DNA from: Phocoena phocoena | Taxonomy: Eukaryota > Chordata > Mammalia > Artiodactyla > Phocoenidae | NCBI RefSeq assembly: GCF_963924675.1 | Contig: NC_089220.1 | Location: forward strand, 49,300,639 to 49,364,638 | Length of the DNA stretch: 64,000 nt | Direction: 5' to 3' | Shown here: piece after piece, positions 1-11,352 of the stretch | How the letters are laid out: each line of letters starts with the position of its first letter | How positions within the stretch are numbered: position 1 is the stretch's first letter | Program-made: the position numbers and the translations under genes | Notes under the pieces: generated by a model | What the model saw: the letters and a program-made list of their open reading frames with translations, nothing else | What the model was told of the DNA's origin: nothing | Databases searched by the model: none

Positions 1-402
1 ACAAATAAGTGACCTTAAAAATGAAATTGCAGAACTTCAGGGCCAGACAGTGGTACTCAAGGAGGTACAACACACGGCTACCTGCAGACATGAGGAGGAG
101 AAAAAACAACTGGAAATGAAGTGGGATGAGGAAAAGGCTCACCTGCAGGAGGAGTTGAGGCTGGAGCATGAGATGGAGCTAAGGGCTAGGCTGCAGCAGG
201 CAGAGGAAAGCTTTAATGAAGAGAGGGAAAAACTCATTCAAAATGGTGCCTGGACAGAAGAGAAGGTGAGAAGCTTGACTCAGGAACTAGAACAAGTTCA
301 CCAGGAGCAGCTGAAAAGCCTGGTGGAGAAGCATACTCTTGAGAAAGAGGAATTGCAAAAAGAGCTCTTGGAAAAACACCAAAGGGAACTACATGAGGGA
401 AG
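1..402 (+). CDS. NIN: NIN exon (partial at window start), coiled coil
   Basis: The frame starts at base 2 (CAA) and gives QISDLKNEIAELQGQT, continuing to LLEKHQRELHEG. The exon is cut by the window edge, so its true 5' end is unknown. It ends with AG at 401-402 before the donor GTAAGA, and the split codon AG|G is completed by the next exon to give Arg. The peptide is continuous heptad-type coiled coil rich in Glu, Lys, Gln and Leu, as expected for the central rod of ninein. The GTG at 50 is an internal codon, not a start. Confidence 0.93.
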
Positions 403-1326
403 GTAAGAAAATGGGGGAAATGGAGGAACCTGGGGCACCATTCCTTGGGGGCACCAGAAATCCCAGTCAATTAAGGAGACTTTGAAAAATCAGAAGACAT
501 AATAGCCCACTGACTGACTAGATTCTTTTTTGGTTTTTCAGATTGTTTTGCCGTTGTTTAGATATAAGCCTACCTTGGGGTATTGAAACTTTTTTTTAGA
601 AAGAGAAAAGTATTTTTTGTATCAGGCATGTACTTTTTAAGGTTACAGATGAGGATAAGATTATCACAAATGTGATTTCTTCCTAGTTCAGTCTTGCTGT
701 TTTCTGAGAAAGGCCATTTATAAGCTAGATTCTGGGCAAAGTTACATTTCCTTCCAGAGTTATGAAACACCATTTTGTGCTTACTTTCCTCACGTGAAAT
801 CTCAGGTACTTTTCAGGGCTTCAGTGCTTCATACTTTAACCCGGTGCTACTTTATTAAATAAAAAGCAAAACATAATGAATTTGTTAATATGTGTGGTTT
901 ATATGACTATTTATCCACCAATGTCTACTTAATTAAAATGGAAGAATTTTATGTATTTCCCAAATTAGGGTTTAGGCTAATATGCATTTGAACATTTAAT
1001 GTGAAATATCAGCTTACGTTTTTGGCTAAAAGTCCATAAACAAATACATCTGGGAGTATACCAAAGAACTGGGTTTCTAAATTTTCCTTCTAAATGCAGA
1101 GAGAGGTAAGTAAGACTTCTAAATTAATTATGGCTGCCAGCATTGGCTCTCAGAAATGAGATCCCTTCTCAGTATAACTGAATCACATAGGAATAAGTTG
1201 AAGACCATTTTTAGAAAATATTTGAATTGTTTGCTTAGCTGCTTCTTCTATGCATGGGAAAATGTTTTTTGTTTGCTTCTGGAGTTGATGGCAGTTTCAG
1301 TAATGCTGTATGTTGACCACATTTAG
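403..1326 (+). other. NIN: NIN intron before the giant exon
   Basis: The intron runs from GTAAGA to TTTAG. I recognise no interspersed repeat in it. The 3' splice site is weak: the 40 bases before the AG are mixed-base with no long pyrimidine run. A TGCATG lies at 1251-1256 (see the separate entry). Confidence 0.8.
1251..1256 (+). promoter_or_regulatory. TGCATG, candidate RBFOX splicing element upstream of giant exon
   Basis: A perfect TGCATG lies 71 bases before the first base of the giant NIN exon. RBFOX proteins bind UGCAUG in RNA, and binding upstream of an exon usually favours skipping. Skipping of the large ninein exon in neurons, with RBFOX involvement, has been reported as I recall it. 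A chance hexamer is possible, since one is expected about every 4 kb. Confidence 0.45.
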
Positions 1327-3471
1327 GGAAAAAATGGAAACTGAGTGTAATAGAAGAACCTCTCAGATAGAAGCCCAGTTTCAGGCTGACTGTCAGAAAG
1401 TCGCTGAGAGATATGAAAATGCTCTGCGAAGTCTGGAGGGGCACTACCGCCGAGAGCTGAAGGAGGTCCTGGAACAACAGCGCGAGGAGAGATCCCAGTG
1501 GGAGTTTGAGAAAGATGAGCTCACCCAGGAGTGTGCAGAAGCCCAGGAGCAGCTTAAAGAGACTCTCCAGAGAGAGAAAGCCACTTCTCTGGTCCTGACC
1601 CAGGAGAGAGAGATGCTGGAGAAAACATACAAAGAACATTTGAATAGCATGGTTGTTGAGAGACAGCAGCTACTCAAAGACCTGGAAGATCTAAGAACTG
1701 TGTCTGAAAGTCAGCAAAGTCTGCTGTCCAGCCAGATACTTGAGCTGAAGAGCAGTCACGAGAGAGAACTGAAGGACCGTGAGCAGGTCCTGTGCCAAGC
1801 AGGCGCCTCGGAGCAGCTGGCCAGCCAGAGGCTTGAAAGGCTCGAAAGGGAACGTGACCAGGAGAGGCAGGAAATGATGTCCAAGCTTCTGGCCATGGAG
1901 AGTGTCTACAAAGCGACCTGTGAGAAAGCAGATCGAGAGAGGGCTGAGATGAGCACAGAAATCTCCAGGCTTCAGAATAAAATTAAGGAAATGGAGCAGG
2001 TGGGATCTCCTCCCTCCAGGCTTCAGAATGGCTGCCCGGCAATGGGAAGGGAGGAAGTGGAAGGAAGTGGAGCCATGTCCCTGCTCCAGCAAGGAGAGCA
2101 GCTGTTGGAAGAGAACGGAGATGTCCTCTTAAGCCTGCAAAGAGCTCATGAACGAGCAGTGAAGGAAAATGTGAAAATGGCAACTGAAATTTCTAGGTTG
2201 CAACAGAGGCTGCAAAAATTAGAGCCAGAGTCAGTAATGTCTTCTTGTTTAGATGAGCCAACTACTGGGTTTTTTGGAAATTCCGTGGAACAAACAGAGC
2301 CATTTTTACTGCCAAACCGAATGAAACAAGCAGAAGGTGGAACCATGCAGCACGTCCTAAATGACCTGCAAGGCGATGAGGTCCGGGATCTGGAAAGTAC
2401 GGGGACAAGCTCTGGTCAGAGACAGGAGGTCAGAAGAGAGGAGTCTGAAGCATCAATAGAGAGTTTTTCTGAGCTTGAAAATAGTGAGGAGACCAGGACT
2501 GAAACCTGGGACCTAAAGAATCAGATTGGCCAGCTTCAGGAACAACTAATGATCTTACGTGCAGACTGTGATCGAGCTTCGGAAAAGAAACAGGACTTAC
2601 TTTTTGATGTTTCTGTGCTAAAAAAGAAATTAAAGACGCTTGAAAGAATCCCTGAGGCTTCCGCCAAGTATAAATTGTTATATGAAGATGCTAGTAGAGA
2701 AAATGAGTGTCTTCAGGAAGAGCTGAGAGTGATGGAGACGCGGTACGATGAAGCACTAGAAAATAACAAAGAACTCACTTCAGAAATGTTCCGATTACAG
2801 GATGAGCTAAAGAAAGTTGAAGAAGTGACTGAAACATTCCTTAGCCTGGAAAAGAGTTATGACGAGGTCAAAAGAGAAAATGCGGAACTGCATGTTCTGG
2901 TTTTGAGACTTCAAGACAAGATGGAGAAGCTGCAAGAAAGAGCAGTGCTGCAGTATGACTGCTTCTCCTTATGGGAAGCCCATTTAGATAACCTGGAAGT
3001 CGGACCTGATGAAAAGATCCTTGAACTAAATCAGACACCGGAAGAGTGTGTACCAAAGATGATGAATGTACACCATATTATAGAAGAACATTGTCAAGAA
3101 AACCAGTACCTAGAGCAGGAGAATACAGAGCTCTTAGAAAAAGTAAAAGCACATGAAATTGCCTGGCTACATGGAACACTCCAGACACATCAAGAAAAGC
3201 CTGGAGTACAGAACCAAGTAATACTGGAGGAAAACACCGCTCTCCTCAGCCTTCAGGACAAACATTTTCAGCGCCAGGCCACAATCACAGAGTTAGAACG
3301 GGAGAAAAAGAAGCTGCAGGAGCTGACTAGAAAGTTGAGGGAAAGAGTCACTGCTTTAGTTAAGCAAAAAGATGTACCTTCTCAAGGAGAAAAGGAGGAA
3401 GAGCTGAAGGCAATGATGCATGACTTGCATATCACGTGCAGTGAGATGCAGCAAAAAGTTGAGCTTCTGAG
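1327..3471 (+). CDS. NIN: NIN giant exon (2,145 nt, 715 codons), alternatively skippable coiled coil
   Basis: This exon follows TTTAG at 1322-1326, and its first G completes a split Arg codon. It reads EKMETECNRRTSQIEAQF and ends KVELL plus AG at 3470-3471 before the donor GTAATG. The 2,145 nt are exactly 715 codons and both ends have the same phase, so skipping keeps the frame and removes about a third of the protein. The product is almost all coiled coil. Exceptions are two low-complexity acidic/Ser linkers, one near VGSPPSRLQNGCPAMGREE and one near STGTSSGQRQEVRREESEAS. In other mammals this exon is the large cassette that distinguishes centrosomal (included) from non-centrosomal, neuronal (skipped) ninein; that is from knowledge of the family. 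The apparent Met at 1310 lies in intron sequence and is not a start. Confidence 0.95.
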
Positions 3472-4766
3472 GTAATGTATGTACCTTCTACACTTCACGG
3501 AATCCCACAGAGCACCTCACCAAATCTAACTTGGCTGCTTGCTGTGCCTAGAGAAACTAACCTGTTAGTCTTCAAGAAGAGAGCAGTACTTTAGACTTCC
3601 TTCTGCTTCTGTGTCGTATTAACAAGTAGAATAACCCTGCCTAGGAGGCACTGCTTCCTCTATAGGAAATAAATGTCGTTCATTTAGGGTGTGAAAGTTC
3701 ATGATGGAGAGTGTTAGTTGTTTAACCATGTGTATCATCAATGTATGTCAAGTCTTTAACTCTTTTGTAGCACTTCATTTGGATGGATAGTTTTGGTGGG
3801 TTTTTTTGGCTAAATGTTGGTTATTTTCTTCATTTTGATGAAACAAGTTATATGAGAATGAATGCCTTTCGTGTATCATTAACTCACTTGGTAGATAAGG
3901 AGTCTCTTCTTACACTAATATAGAAAAAGTGTTGTGTCTCATGGCTTATCGTTTTTCACTTATATCACTTGAAGTGCAGGCTGACATTCTGTAAACATTG
4001 GAAATTTATCTTAGAACATATAATTTTTTGAGGAGCTATCAGATTCTAATAAACGTGCTTGAAGAACAAAGACGAAAATGATACTAATTTGAACCACTGC
4101 TCACTCAACTTTATAAAATATGATTGCAATAGCCTTCTAACAAATTTGGTTCCAAAAAAAACTTGTAAAATACTACATCATGTCTGAAATATCTTAAAGA
4201 TATGAAAAAACAAAATAATTCTCGGCGTAGTTTTTCCTCGTTTTACTTCAGACCATATTTAGTTCTAAAAATCGTAATGAGATGAAAGAAACCACAAAGT
4301 AAACATTAGTGTACATATTTTGACATGGCCCTTTCATTTATGTAGTGAATCTTCTTTCTCTAGGTACCCTGGGGTTTAAAACTGAAGCTCATACAGCTTA
4401 GTAATATGGCTTTTGTCTTTTAGGAGCAGGCAGGACTTCAGACTGAAATAAATAATTTGCTCAAAGCATATGCTTGCCACTGAGAAAGTCAGCAACCAGG
4501 ATGGGCATTGAGTCTCCTTTCTGTCTCCATGCTCAGGTGTTTCAGTCACACTTCCCTAATGTCTTTTAGTGAAATTCTTACTTCCCAAAAGAAATGAGTC
4601 AATATGTCGTAGCTTGATTTCCAAGCACCAAGAGACTACTAATTTAGGCTTTTCTTTTTAACTGGCATGGAATACGTGTTTAATTGGAAGTTACTATAAA
4701 GTATTTTCCAAAGATGCCAGATGACTGCCTTGTTATAACTATTTTTTAAAAATCTCTGTACTTCAG
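3472..4766 (+). other. NIN: NIN intron, no repeat recognised
   Basis: AT-rich intron between the giant exon and the following 126-nt exon. It has donor GTAATG and acceptor CTTCAG. I see no SINE, LINE or other element that I can name, and no supportable ORF. Confidence 0.7.
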
Positions 4767-4892
4767 ATATGAATCTGAGAAGCTTCAAGAGGAGAATTCT
4801 ATTTTGAGAAATGAAATTACTACTTTAAATGAAGAAGACAGCATTTCTAACCTGAAATTAGGGAAATTAAATGGATCTCAGGAAGAAATGTG
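4767..4892 (+). CDS. NIN: NIN exon, coiled coil (126 nt)
   Basis: The exon begins after TTCAG. Its first A completes an Arg codon, then YESEKLQEENSILRNEITT follows. It ends with TG at 4891-4892 before GTAAGA, and the Trp codon TG|G is completed by the next exon. The peptide continues the heptad pattern and contains the ninein signature SISNLKLGKLNGSQEEMW. Splice sites and phases match both neighbours. Confidence 0.94.
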
Positions 4893-5000
4893 GTAAGACA
4901 TATATTTAAATGTCCTTAAGGCATTTTTGTGAGGACTAAAGGTATTTTACTTCAACTGTTAAAGCCTAACTCTTAAGTTATATTTTCATTGTCCCTTTAG

Positions 5001-5070
5001 GCAAAAAATAGAAACCGTAAAACAGGAAAAAGCTGCAGTTCAGAAGATGGTTGAAAATTTAAAGAAACAG
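5001..5070 (+). CDS. NIN: NIN exon, coiled coil (70 nt)
   Basis: Short exon between acceptor CCCTTTAG and donor GTAAGG. The first G completes Trp, followed by QKIETVKQEKAAVQKMVENL and KKQ, ending on a codon boundary (phase 0). It lies only 108 bases after the preceding exon. Confidence 0.93.
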
Positions 5071-5429
5071 GTAAGGAGAGAATATTTCCCAATGTTTCCT
5101 GATTCTAAAATTTTCTTGTTTTAAATTTGAAATTTACAGCACATGCTACTGGAAACGTAGCTAACAATGGTAAGGTTGTAAATCCTGAGTTTCAAAATGG
5201 AAACTCACCTCATGCTAATTCTAAACTAGGTTTCTGTTTTTTTGTGAATATAATAATATATATATTATTTCTAGACTCTGGTGCTGAATACTAGCTTTAT
5301 AATCAGTGGGAGTGGGGAGGTGATAACCTCTAAAACCGAACCTGTGAAATACTAGCTCTATGTTGGTTTTGTTTTGTTTTGTTTTTAATTAGATTCAGTT
5401 GTGCTCTTTGTAGCAGATGGCTTTTTTTT

Positions 5430-5610
5430 TTTTAATATTTATTTATTTTGGCTGCACCAGGTCTTAGTTGCAGCACACGGGATCTTTGTTGCAGCATGCA
5501 GACTCCTTAGTTGCAGCATGCATGCATCTAGTTCCCCGACCAGGGATTGAACCAGGGCCCCCTGCATTAGGAGTGCACAGTCTTATCCGCTGGACCACCA
5601 GGGAGGTCCC
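5430..5610 (-). mobile_element. Old CHR-type SINE (CHR-2-like), antisense
   Basis: On the minus strand it starts GGGACCTCCCTGGTGGTCC and carries the tRNA-derived B-box-like GGTTCAATCCCTGGTC region. It then has a TTGGCTGCA-type 3' body and an A-rich tail, seen as the T-run near 5431. It is clearly more diverged than the CHR-1 copies elsewhere in the window. It sits in the intron between NIN exons 5001-5070 and 7100-7315. Confidence 0.75.
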
Positions 5611-5989
5611 CACATGTGGTTTTGATTCATTTTAGCTCCTTCCTCTTTCCTCACCACAATTAAAAGCAGAAAGTTAAGAACAGCATTTTACAGATATAGA
5701 ATACTAGTTAATCCGTGTATATTTTCACAGAATTATGATTTATTTAGATAGCTTGTGCCGTTCAGTGCCCAATTTGTATACTCTCGACAATATGCAATTG
5801 TGTGGGGAAAAGCCATTTGAGAATCTATCTGAAACAGTCAAAAGACAAGGACATCCTGGGAAAAGACTATTTTCAGCACTTGAAATAGACAAGGTGTTAA
5901 CGTCCAAAATATATTCTGTACTGTTACAAACAAATTGCAAAATGGAGTAGAAAAGTGAATAATTTATATGATTGGTCAAGTCAGACAAA

Positions 5990-7012
5990 AAGAAGAGAAC
6001 ATATAAAAGGATGGTTAGCCTCCTTAGTAATTAGGGAAGGGCAAATTAAATGAGTTTCTTTTTTTCACCTGTCAGATTAGCAAGAATTAAAGATTGATCT
6101 GGTCTAGTATTAAAAAGGGACTGAGGAAACAAATATACTCATACATTGTTGATAGGACTATAAGTTGGTAGTCTGTGAGGAAGACATTGTGGGGATATCG
6201 ATCAAAACAGTAATGTATATGCACGCCTTCTAACCCAGCAGCCCTACTTCCAAAAATAAGATCCTAAATACAAAATGCTACCATGTTTAAATGAATTTTC
6301 CAAAAGATTGTTTTGTTTCTTCATAATTAAAAGAAAAAATGATAATAAACCTATATGTCTATCAGTGTGGGAATGGATAAATACAGTATGGAATGTCTTG
6401 ATACATGGAATACCCTATAGCAGGGGTCCCCAACCCCTGGGCCGTAGACCACTACCGGTCCGCAGCCTGTTAGGAACCGGGCGCACAGCAGGAGGTGAGC
6501 GGCGGTTGGTCGAGAGTGAAGCTTCATCTGCCGCCCCCCATCACTTGCGTTACCGCCTGAACCATCCCCTCCCCTGACCCCACCCACCCCCCACCCCTCC
6601 CCAGCCCTGGTCCGTGAAAAAATTGTCTGCCATGAAACTGGTCCCTGGTGCCAAAAAGGTTGGCGACCGCTGCCCTATAGCCACTAAAAATATAGCATGT
6701 GGTGGTTTCTGAATGCACCGATTTGGAAAGATAAGAGTCTGTAAGATATTATAAGTGGAAAAAGCAGACTATCCGAACATCTGAAATAATGCAAATTTTT
6801 GTTCTAAAGAAGGAAAAAACTACACGTATATAGGTCTGTGTATGCATAGAAAACAATCTGTAGGGATACGTACCCAGCTGTGAACAGTGGCTACCCCTGT
6901 GGAATGGGGTTGGACAGAGTGTCTGTCACTTCTTCATACACTTCTGAACTGATTGACTTTGTAATAATGAGTATGTATTTTTTCTGTTATTAAATGTGTG
7001 TGTGTATAACTT
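5990..7012 (+). mobile_element. Ancient L1 3' end, split by a hAT element
   Basis: Degraded L1 ORF2 C-terminus and 3' UTR. Recognisable cues are the 'attgttgataggactataagt' and 'ggaatggataaatacagtatgg' type segments seen at L1 3' ends, followed by an A/T-rich end near 7010. The element is interrupted at 6421-6672 by a MER1-like transposon. It has no coding capacity. Confidence 0.5.
6413..6680 (+). mobile_element. Non-autonomous hAT-Charlie (MER1-like) transposon with perfect 8-bp TSD
   Basis: The element spans 6421-6672. It has hAT terminal inverted repeats: CAGGGGTCCCCAACC at the left, and GGTTGGCGACCGCTG at the right, its near-perfect inverse. It is flanked by identical 8-bp duplications CCCTATAG at 6413-6420 and 6673-6680, the size made by hAT transposases. 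Its interior (cctgttaggaaccgggc) matches the MER1-type family as I know it. It is GC-rich against an AT-rich intron and encodes nothing. Confidence 0.85.
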
Positions 7013-7099
7013 TACATAGAGAAGGTAAAACAGTCTCTAAATATATTTTTAGCAGAAGTAGGATAACTAGTTTTTAAGACTTTTTTCAATTTTAATTAG

Positions 7100-7315
7100 A
7101 TTTCAGAATTAAAAACCAAAAACCAACAGTTGGATTTGGAAAATATGGAGCTTAGCCAAAAGAATTCTCAAAATCAGAAAGAACTGCAAGAAGTTAATCA
7201 ACGTCTGGCAGAAATGCTAAGTCAGAAGGATAAAGAGCCAGGACACAGTACATGTGAGGAATGGGAACAAGAGAAGTCTAATCTAAAAGAAGAACTGGAA
7301 CACTGTAAAGTGCAG
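7100..7315 (+). CDS. NIN: NIN exon, coiled coil (216 nt)
   Basis: The exon begins after AATTAG at 7094-7099 with ISELKTKNQQLDLENMELSQ and ends HCKVQ before donor GTATGG. It is 72 codons, phase 0 at both ends, so it is in principle skippable. The Leu codon at 7130 is internal and does not start translation. Confidence 0.94.
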
Positions 7316-7411
7316 GTATGGTCTACAGCCACTCTACAGCCTTTCTGGAGGAAATCCCAGTAAATAAAAGAAATGCTTGTATTTAATTTCTTATACATAA
7401 AGTCCCAATTA

Positions 7412-8865
7412 TTAAAACAGTGTGGTGTTCACACATGAATAGACAGATAAGTGGAAGAGAAAGTCTAGAATTAGACCCAAATACATATGGAAACTTAGTA
7501 TATAACAAAGGTAGCTTCTCAAATCACTGGGGTAAAGATGGAGTTTTTAGTAAGTGGTGCCTAGATAACTGGGTAGACAACTGAAAATAAAATTAGATCC
7601 ATATCTTATACCATACATAAGGGTAAATTCCAATTGGATTAGGAGTCTAAATATAAAAGGTAAAACGTACAAGTACTAGTAGAAACTGGGCAAATTCATC
7701 TTTAGGCTTGGTGTAGAGAAAGGCTATGTACCTATGACTCATAAACTAGAGGCAAAAAAATGACCTGATTAAATTTTTAAAATTTTTGCATGACCAAGAA
7801 AATACCATAAACAAAGTCAAAAGACAGCTCACAAACTGGGAGAAAATATTTGCATCATATACCACCAAGAGTGGAGCTAATATCCCTACTATGTAAAGAA
7901 CTCTTAAAAGTCAGAGGGCTTAGGAGCAAAATCTGATAGCCAAATAGGAAAAAATGCATGAACAAAAATTCACACACACAAAAAAGATTAAAATGGCCCT
8001 CAAACCTTGAAAAAAATGTTCAGAATTACTCAGAATTAGAAATGCAGATAACGCTGATATCTCATTTCTCACCTATGTGATTGGCAACAATTTAAAAATA
8101 TAACAACATATTCTATTGTCAAGGGTTTGGGAAAACAGGCACTTTCATACATTGCTGGTGGAATATAAACTGATATTGTATTTATGGAAGGAAATTTGGC
8201 AAATCTAACAAAATTACATATGTACTTACCTTTTGTCCTAGCAATCTGACTTCTAGGAATTTACCCTAAAGATATTCCTCTAAAAATATGAAAATTCACC
8301 GCAAAGCGTTGGTTACTCATTGCAGCATTGTTTGTAACTGCAAAATATTGGAAACAACCTAGATGCCCATACATCGGAGAGTTGTTGGATAAATGTGATG
8401 GGTATAGCCACACATGGAGTAGTATTATACAGCTATAAAAAAAGAAAAAGAAAGAATGGATAAATGAGAAAGATCTCTTCGTGTGAAATGATTTCCAGGA
8501 CATACTGTTAGGTGAGAAAAGAAGAGCTCAATAGAGTATCTAAGATAGTATGTCTCCGTCCATGTAAGAAAGAAGGGGATATTAGGCAATACACATGTAT
8601 TTGTGTAAAAGAAATACAGAAATTTATGTAAAAGAAATATGGGAATGATAAACCAGATAACTAAAGAGATGGTTACCTATAGAGGGCGAGTGGGAAAGGG
8701 ATGGAAGAGAGGAATGGGAATGTGATAGAAGGAATGAGGAAGGGAGTGACACTTATGAGAACATTTTCACATAGCTCTGATGCTTAGAACTATAGTAATG
8801 TTTTACATACTCTTTGCATACCCCCTCAAATAAACACACAATTAAAACCAATCCAGAAAACAAAG
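7412..8865 (+). mobile_element. Ancient L1 ORF2 C-terminus and 3' UTR
   Basis: It starts with an L1 ORF2 segment (aaaacagtgtggtgttcaca, then the 'aagtggtgcctagataactggg' motif). It continues through the 'ggaatttaccctaaagatattcc' and 'ctataaaaaaagaaaaagaaag' landmarks to an A-rich end near 8860. There are many stops and indels in all frames. It is intronic to NIN and in the sense direction. Confidence 0.75.
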
Positions 8866-10072
8866 ATGGGGGGGTACCAAAATGGAACACAAACACTAAC
8901 AAATGAACCTAACTGTATTGTAAATGGATAACATAGCTACAGTGTGGAAGAAAATAAGTAATTTAGAAATTAGTATCTTGACTGTATACAGTAGGGTTAA
9001 GACAAAAAGAAGTGTACATAAAGGCAATAATAACCTAGTGAGTAAATGTGTTTCTCATGGGGGTGTATGTTAGTAATTCTGGAACTACTCTGTGTATACT
9101 AGAATTGAACAGATAAGTAAACGTAGAAAATAAGAACTGCGTATCTCATTTTTGGAAAAGGAAGTTGCAAGTGGGGAAACTGAGAAGGCTTAAATGAACC
9201 CTCTGATATGGGATTGGAATTTGAGGTATTAGTATAAACTCGTATTTCTTAATATATAGACAGATAGATAGATACAGAGATGTAGATGTGTGTATATGGA
9301 TCGAGTACCCAGATCTTGGTTTCTAAACACTATTCTCGTATAAGAGGAGCCCGGGCTACTTGGAAAAATGGTTGCTCCCAAGGCTGGGGCAGGGTCAATT
9401 CAAGATGAGCCTGGAACATCTCATGGTGTCAGAAAGAAAAAGGTGCCCCCCAAAAGATGGGGCATGTCAAAAGGACAGGGCACAACCTGAAGAAGCTCCT
9501 AATGGCCAAAGCTGGAATAATTTGATCAACAAAATAAAGCATAGCACAAAATAATTATAAAATGCAAAATAAAATAAATATCTATAGGTCCATACTGTTA
9601 TAGAAAAATTGAATACATAAATAACGGGGGGAGAAATAACAGCTCTTCCTTACAAGAGAATTCCAATTAATAAATGTATGAAGAAGGAAATAGAAAGTCT
9701 TCATTAGGCAAACACCAGAGAGTAATTGTTGTAGATAAAATCCACTGACAGACACTAAAATCAATAAGCAAAAGCTTAAGAAAAAACACTATTTGCATGG
9801 TCTCAAAGCATCTCCCCCCAGAGAAAGATAGTAACTTTACAGTGAGGAAATCTTCAAAAACGAACTTAGAAGTCATGTTCATGCCATTTTAGTGGAAAGT
9901 CTGTTAAAAGATAGTTTTGGTTTGTTCCATTGAGTATAAGGACAAATGATATTAAACAGTGTGTCACTGAATTTGTACTAGTGTTTCCTTAATGCTGCCT
10001 TTTGTGAACTTACTAAGTTTCCCCAGGCTAAATGAATATGTATATTATATGACTTTTTAAATTTTTTCTTAG
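8866..10072 (+). other. NIN: NIN intron remainder, old unclassified repeat-like sequence
   Basis: AT-rich intron with a short GATA-rich simple repeat near 9258-9275. A Gly/Lys-rich 64-codon open frame at 9360-9554 lacks any recognisable homology. Parts look like old L1 or HAL-type remains, but I cannot assign a family. Confidence 0.4.
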
Positions 10073-10186
10073 TCTTCCACTTTAGTGTCTTCTCTGGAGG
10101 CAGAACTTTCTGAAGTTAAACTACAAATTCATATTGTGGAACAGGAAAACCTCCTTCTCAAAGATGAACTGGAGAAAATGAAACAA
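10073..10186 (+). CDS. NIN: NIN exon, coiled coil (114 nt)
   Basis: The exon follows TTTTCTTAG and reads SSTLVSSLEAELSEVKLQIH through NLLLKDELEKMKQ, ending before GTAAGA. It is 38 codons, phase 0 on both sides. It continues the C-terminal coiled coil. Confidence 0.94.
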
Positions 10187-10467
10187 GTAAGATCGTGTGT
10201 TGCTTAGGTGGGGACAGGAGGTATGGGGGCGCTCATAGAATAATATGCACCTGATGGTCTGACTTTTCTAGCCACCAAATGTCCTTTTTTACTGAGTCCT
10301 GTTAACTAGCTTATTACTTATAGTAAAGTTGAGGGCTTGCAGTACAAGTCTATTTATAAGGGCTCCTATTGCTAATTCTCTAAATGTTCTCGTTATGTAA
10401 CTTACATGTTGTAGACTGACATTCTATTACTATAAATGAACCATAACCACTTCAGTTTAAGAAATTT

Positions 10468-10673
10468 GGGCTTCCCTGGTGGCGCAGTGGTTGAGAGTCC
10501 GCCTGCCGATGCAGGGGACACGGGTTCACGCCCCGGTCCGGGAAGATCCCACATGCCGCAGAGCGGCTGGGCCCGTGAGCCATGGCCGCTGAGCCTGTGC
10601 GTCCGGAGCCTGTGCTCCGCAACGGGAGAGACCACAGCAGTGAGAGGCCCGCGTACAGCAGAAAAAAAAAAAA
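10468..10673 (+). mobile_element. CHR-1 SINE, sense
   Basis: Full-length tRNA-derived SINE: GGGCTTCCCTGGTGGCGCAG head, GTTCACGCCCCGG B-box region, CATGCCGCAGAGCGGCTGG body and a poly(A) tail at 10661-10673. Flanks AAGAAATTTG and AGGAAATTTG form a near-perfect target duplication. It is intronic to NIN. The open frames crossing it are SINE translation, not genes. Confidence 0.92.
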
Positions 10674-11224
10674 GGAAATTTGTTGCTCTACCTTCTCCTG
10701 GCCAGGTGTTAAATAATATAAATTTGTCTAAAAAGATGGTGACTTTCTTACTCATAACTTTAATAACTATTCACCCAGATTTGGAATCCACACAGGTGAA
10801 GCTGGTCCCTCATCATCCCTTTTTCTCATAGTGAGTTTGAGGCATCTATCTTGGGCAGAAGAGTAGATTCTAGAACATTATCAGGGATGCAGTCTCACCT
10901 ACGAATTTGGCTTTAAGAAGCACATTTCAAAGTTTCAAACAAAGACCTAATTTTAAGTATGAAAGAGGGTTCACCTTAATATATTCTGAACGTTGTCCAA
11001 TTTTATTCTGAATTTTTCAATGAGCACAGGAATCCCTCAGTTTAAGCAATCCTGATTTACACTAGGAGAATTTAGTTTTTCCATTTTATTTATTTGCTTC
11101 ACCAGAGGATTACTTTAATATTATGATATCCTTAGATTATAAAATTCTCTCATACCTATTCAGCCTATGAGCATAAAGGTGTCCTTCTCTGAATGCTGAG
11201 TCTGTACCACTGAGTGTGTTATGT

Positions 11225-11352
11225 TCATGTTGATTCCTAATTGACACCTGTAAGTCTTGATTTCCTAATAGGATTATAAGACTCTCAGGGAATTTGTATC
11301 TCTTACAGTGCCTAATACAGTACTGGTACCCAGTAGGTGCTTTATAAGAACC
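11225..11352 (+). repeat. Possible L2-type 3' end
   Basis: A 'cagtgcctaatacagtactggtacc' then 'cagtaggtgctttataa' pattern resembles the conserved 3' end of ancient L2 elements. It is short and diverged, so this is a weak call. Confidence 0.4.

Noticed and set aside
1235..1639. 134-codon minus-strand open frame opposite the giant NIN exon
   Set aside because: A shadow of the coding strand: Glu/Lys/Gln-rich coiled coil reads as Leu/Phe/Ser-rich on the opposite strand. No promoter or homology is seen.
5735..5950. 71-codon open frame in a NIN intron
   Set aside because: No motif, no conserved start context, and the opposite strand is equally open. Chance is the simplest explanation.
9360..9554. 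64-codon open frame after the old L1
   Set aside because: No splice sites, no family resemblance and low complexity. It is probably part of an old repeat.
10436..10831. 131-codon open frame with Pro/Gly/Arg-rich product
   Set aside because: It is translation of a CHR-1 SINE. The same peptide pattern recurs wherever CHR copies occur (12483, 21428, 43184, 54969, 59878).
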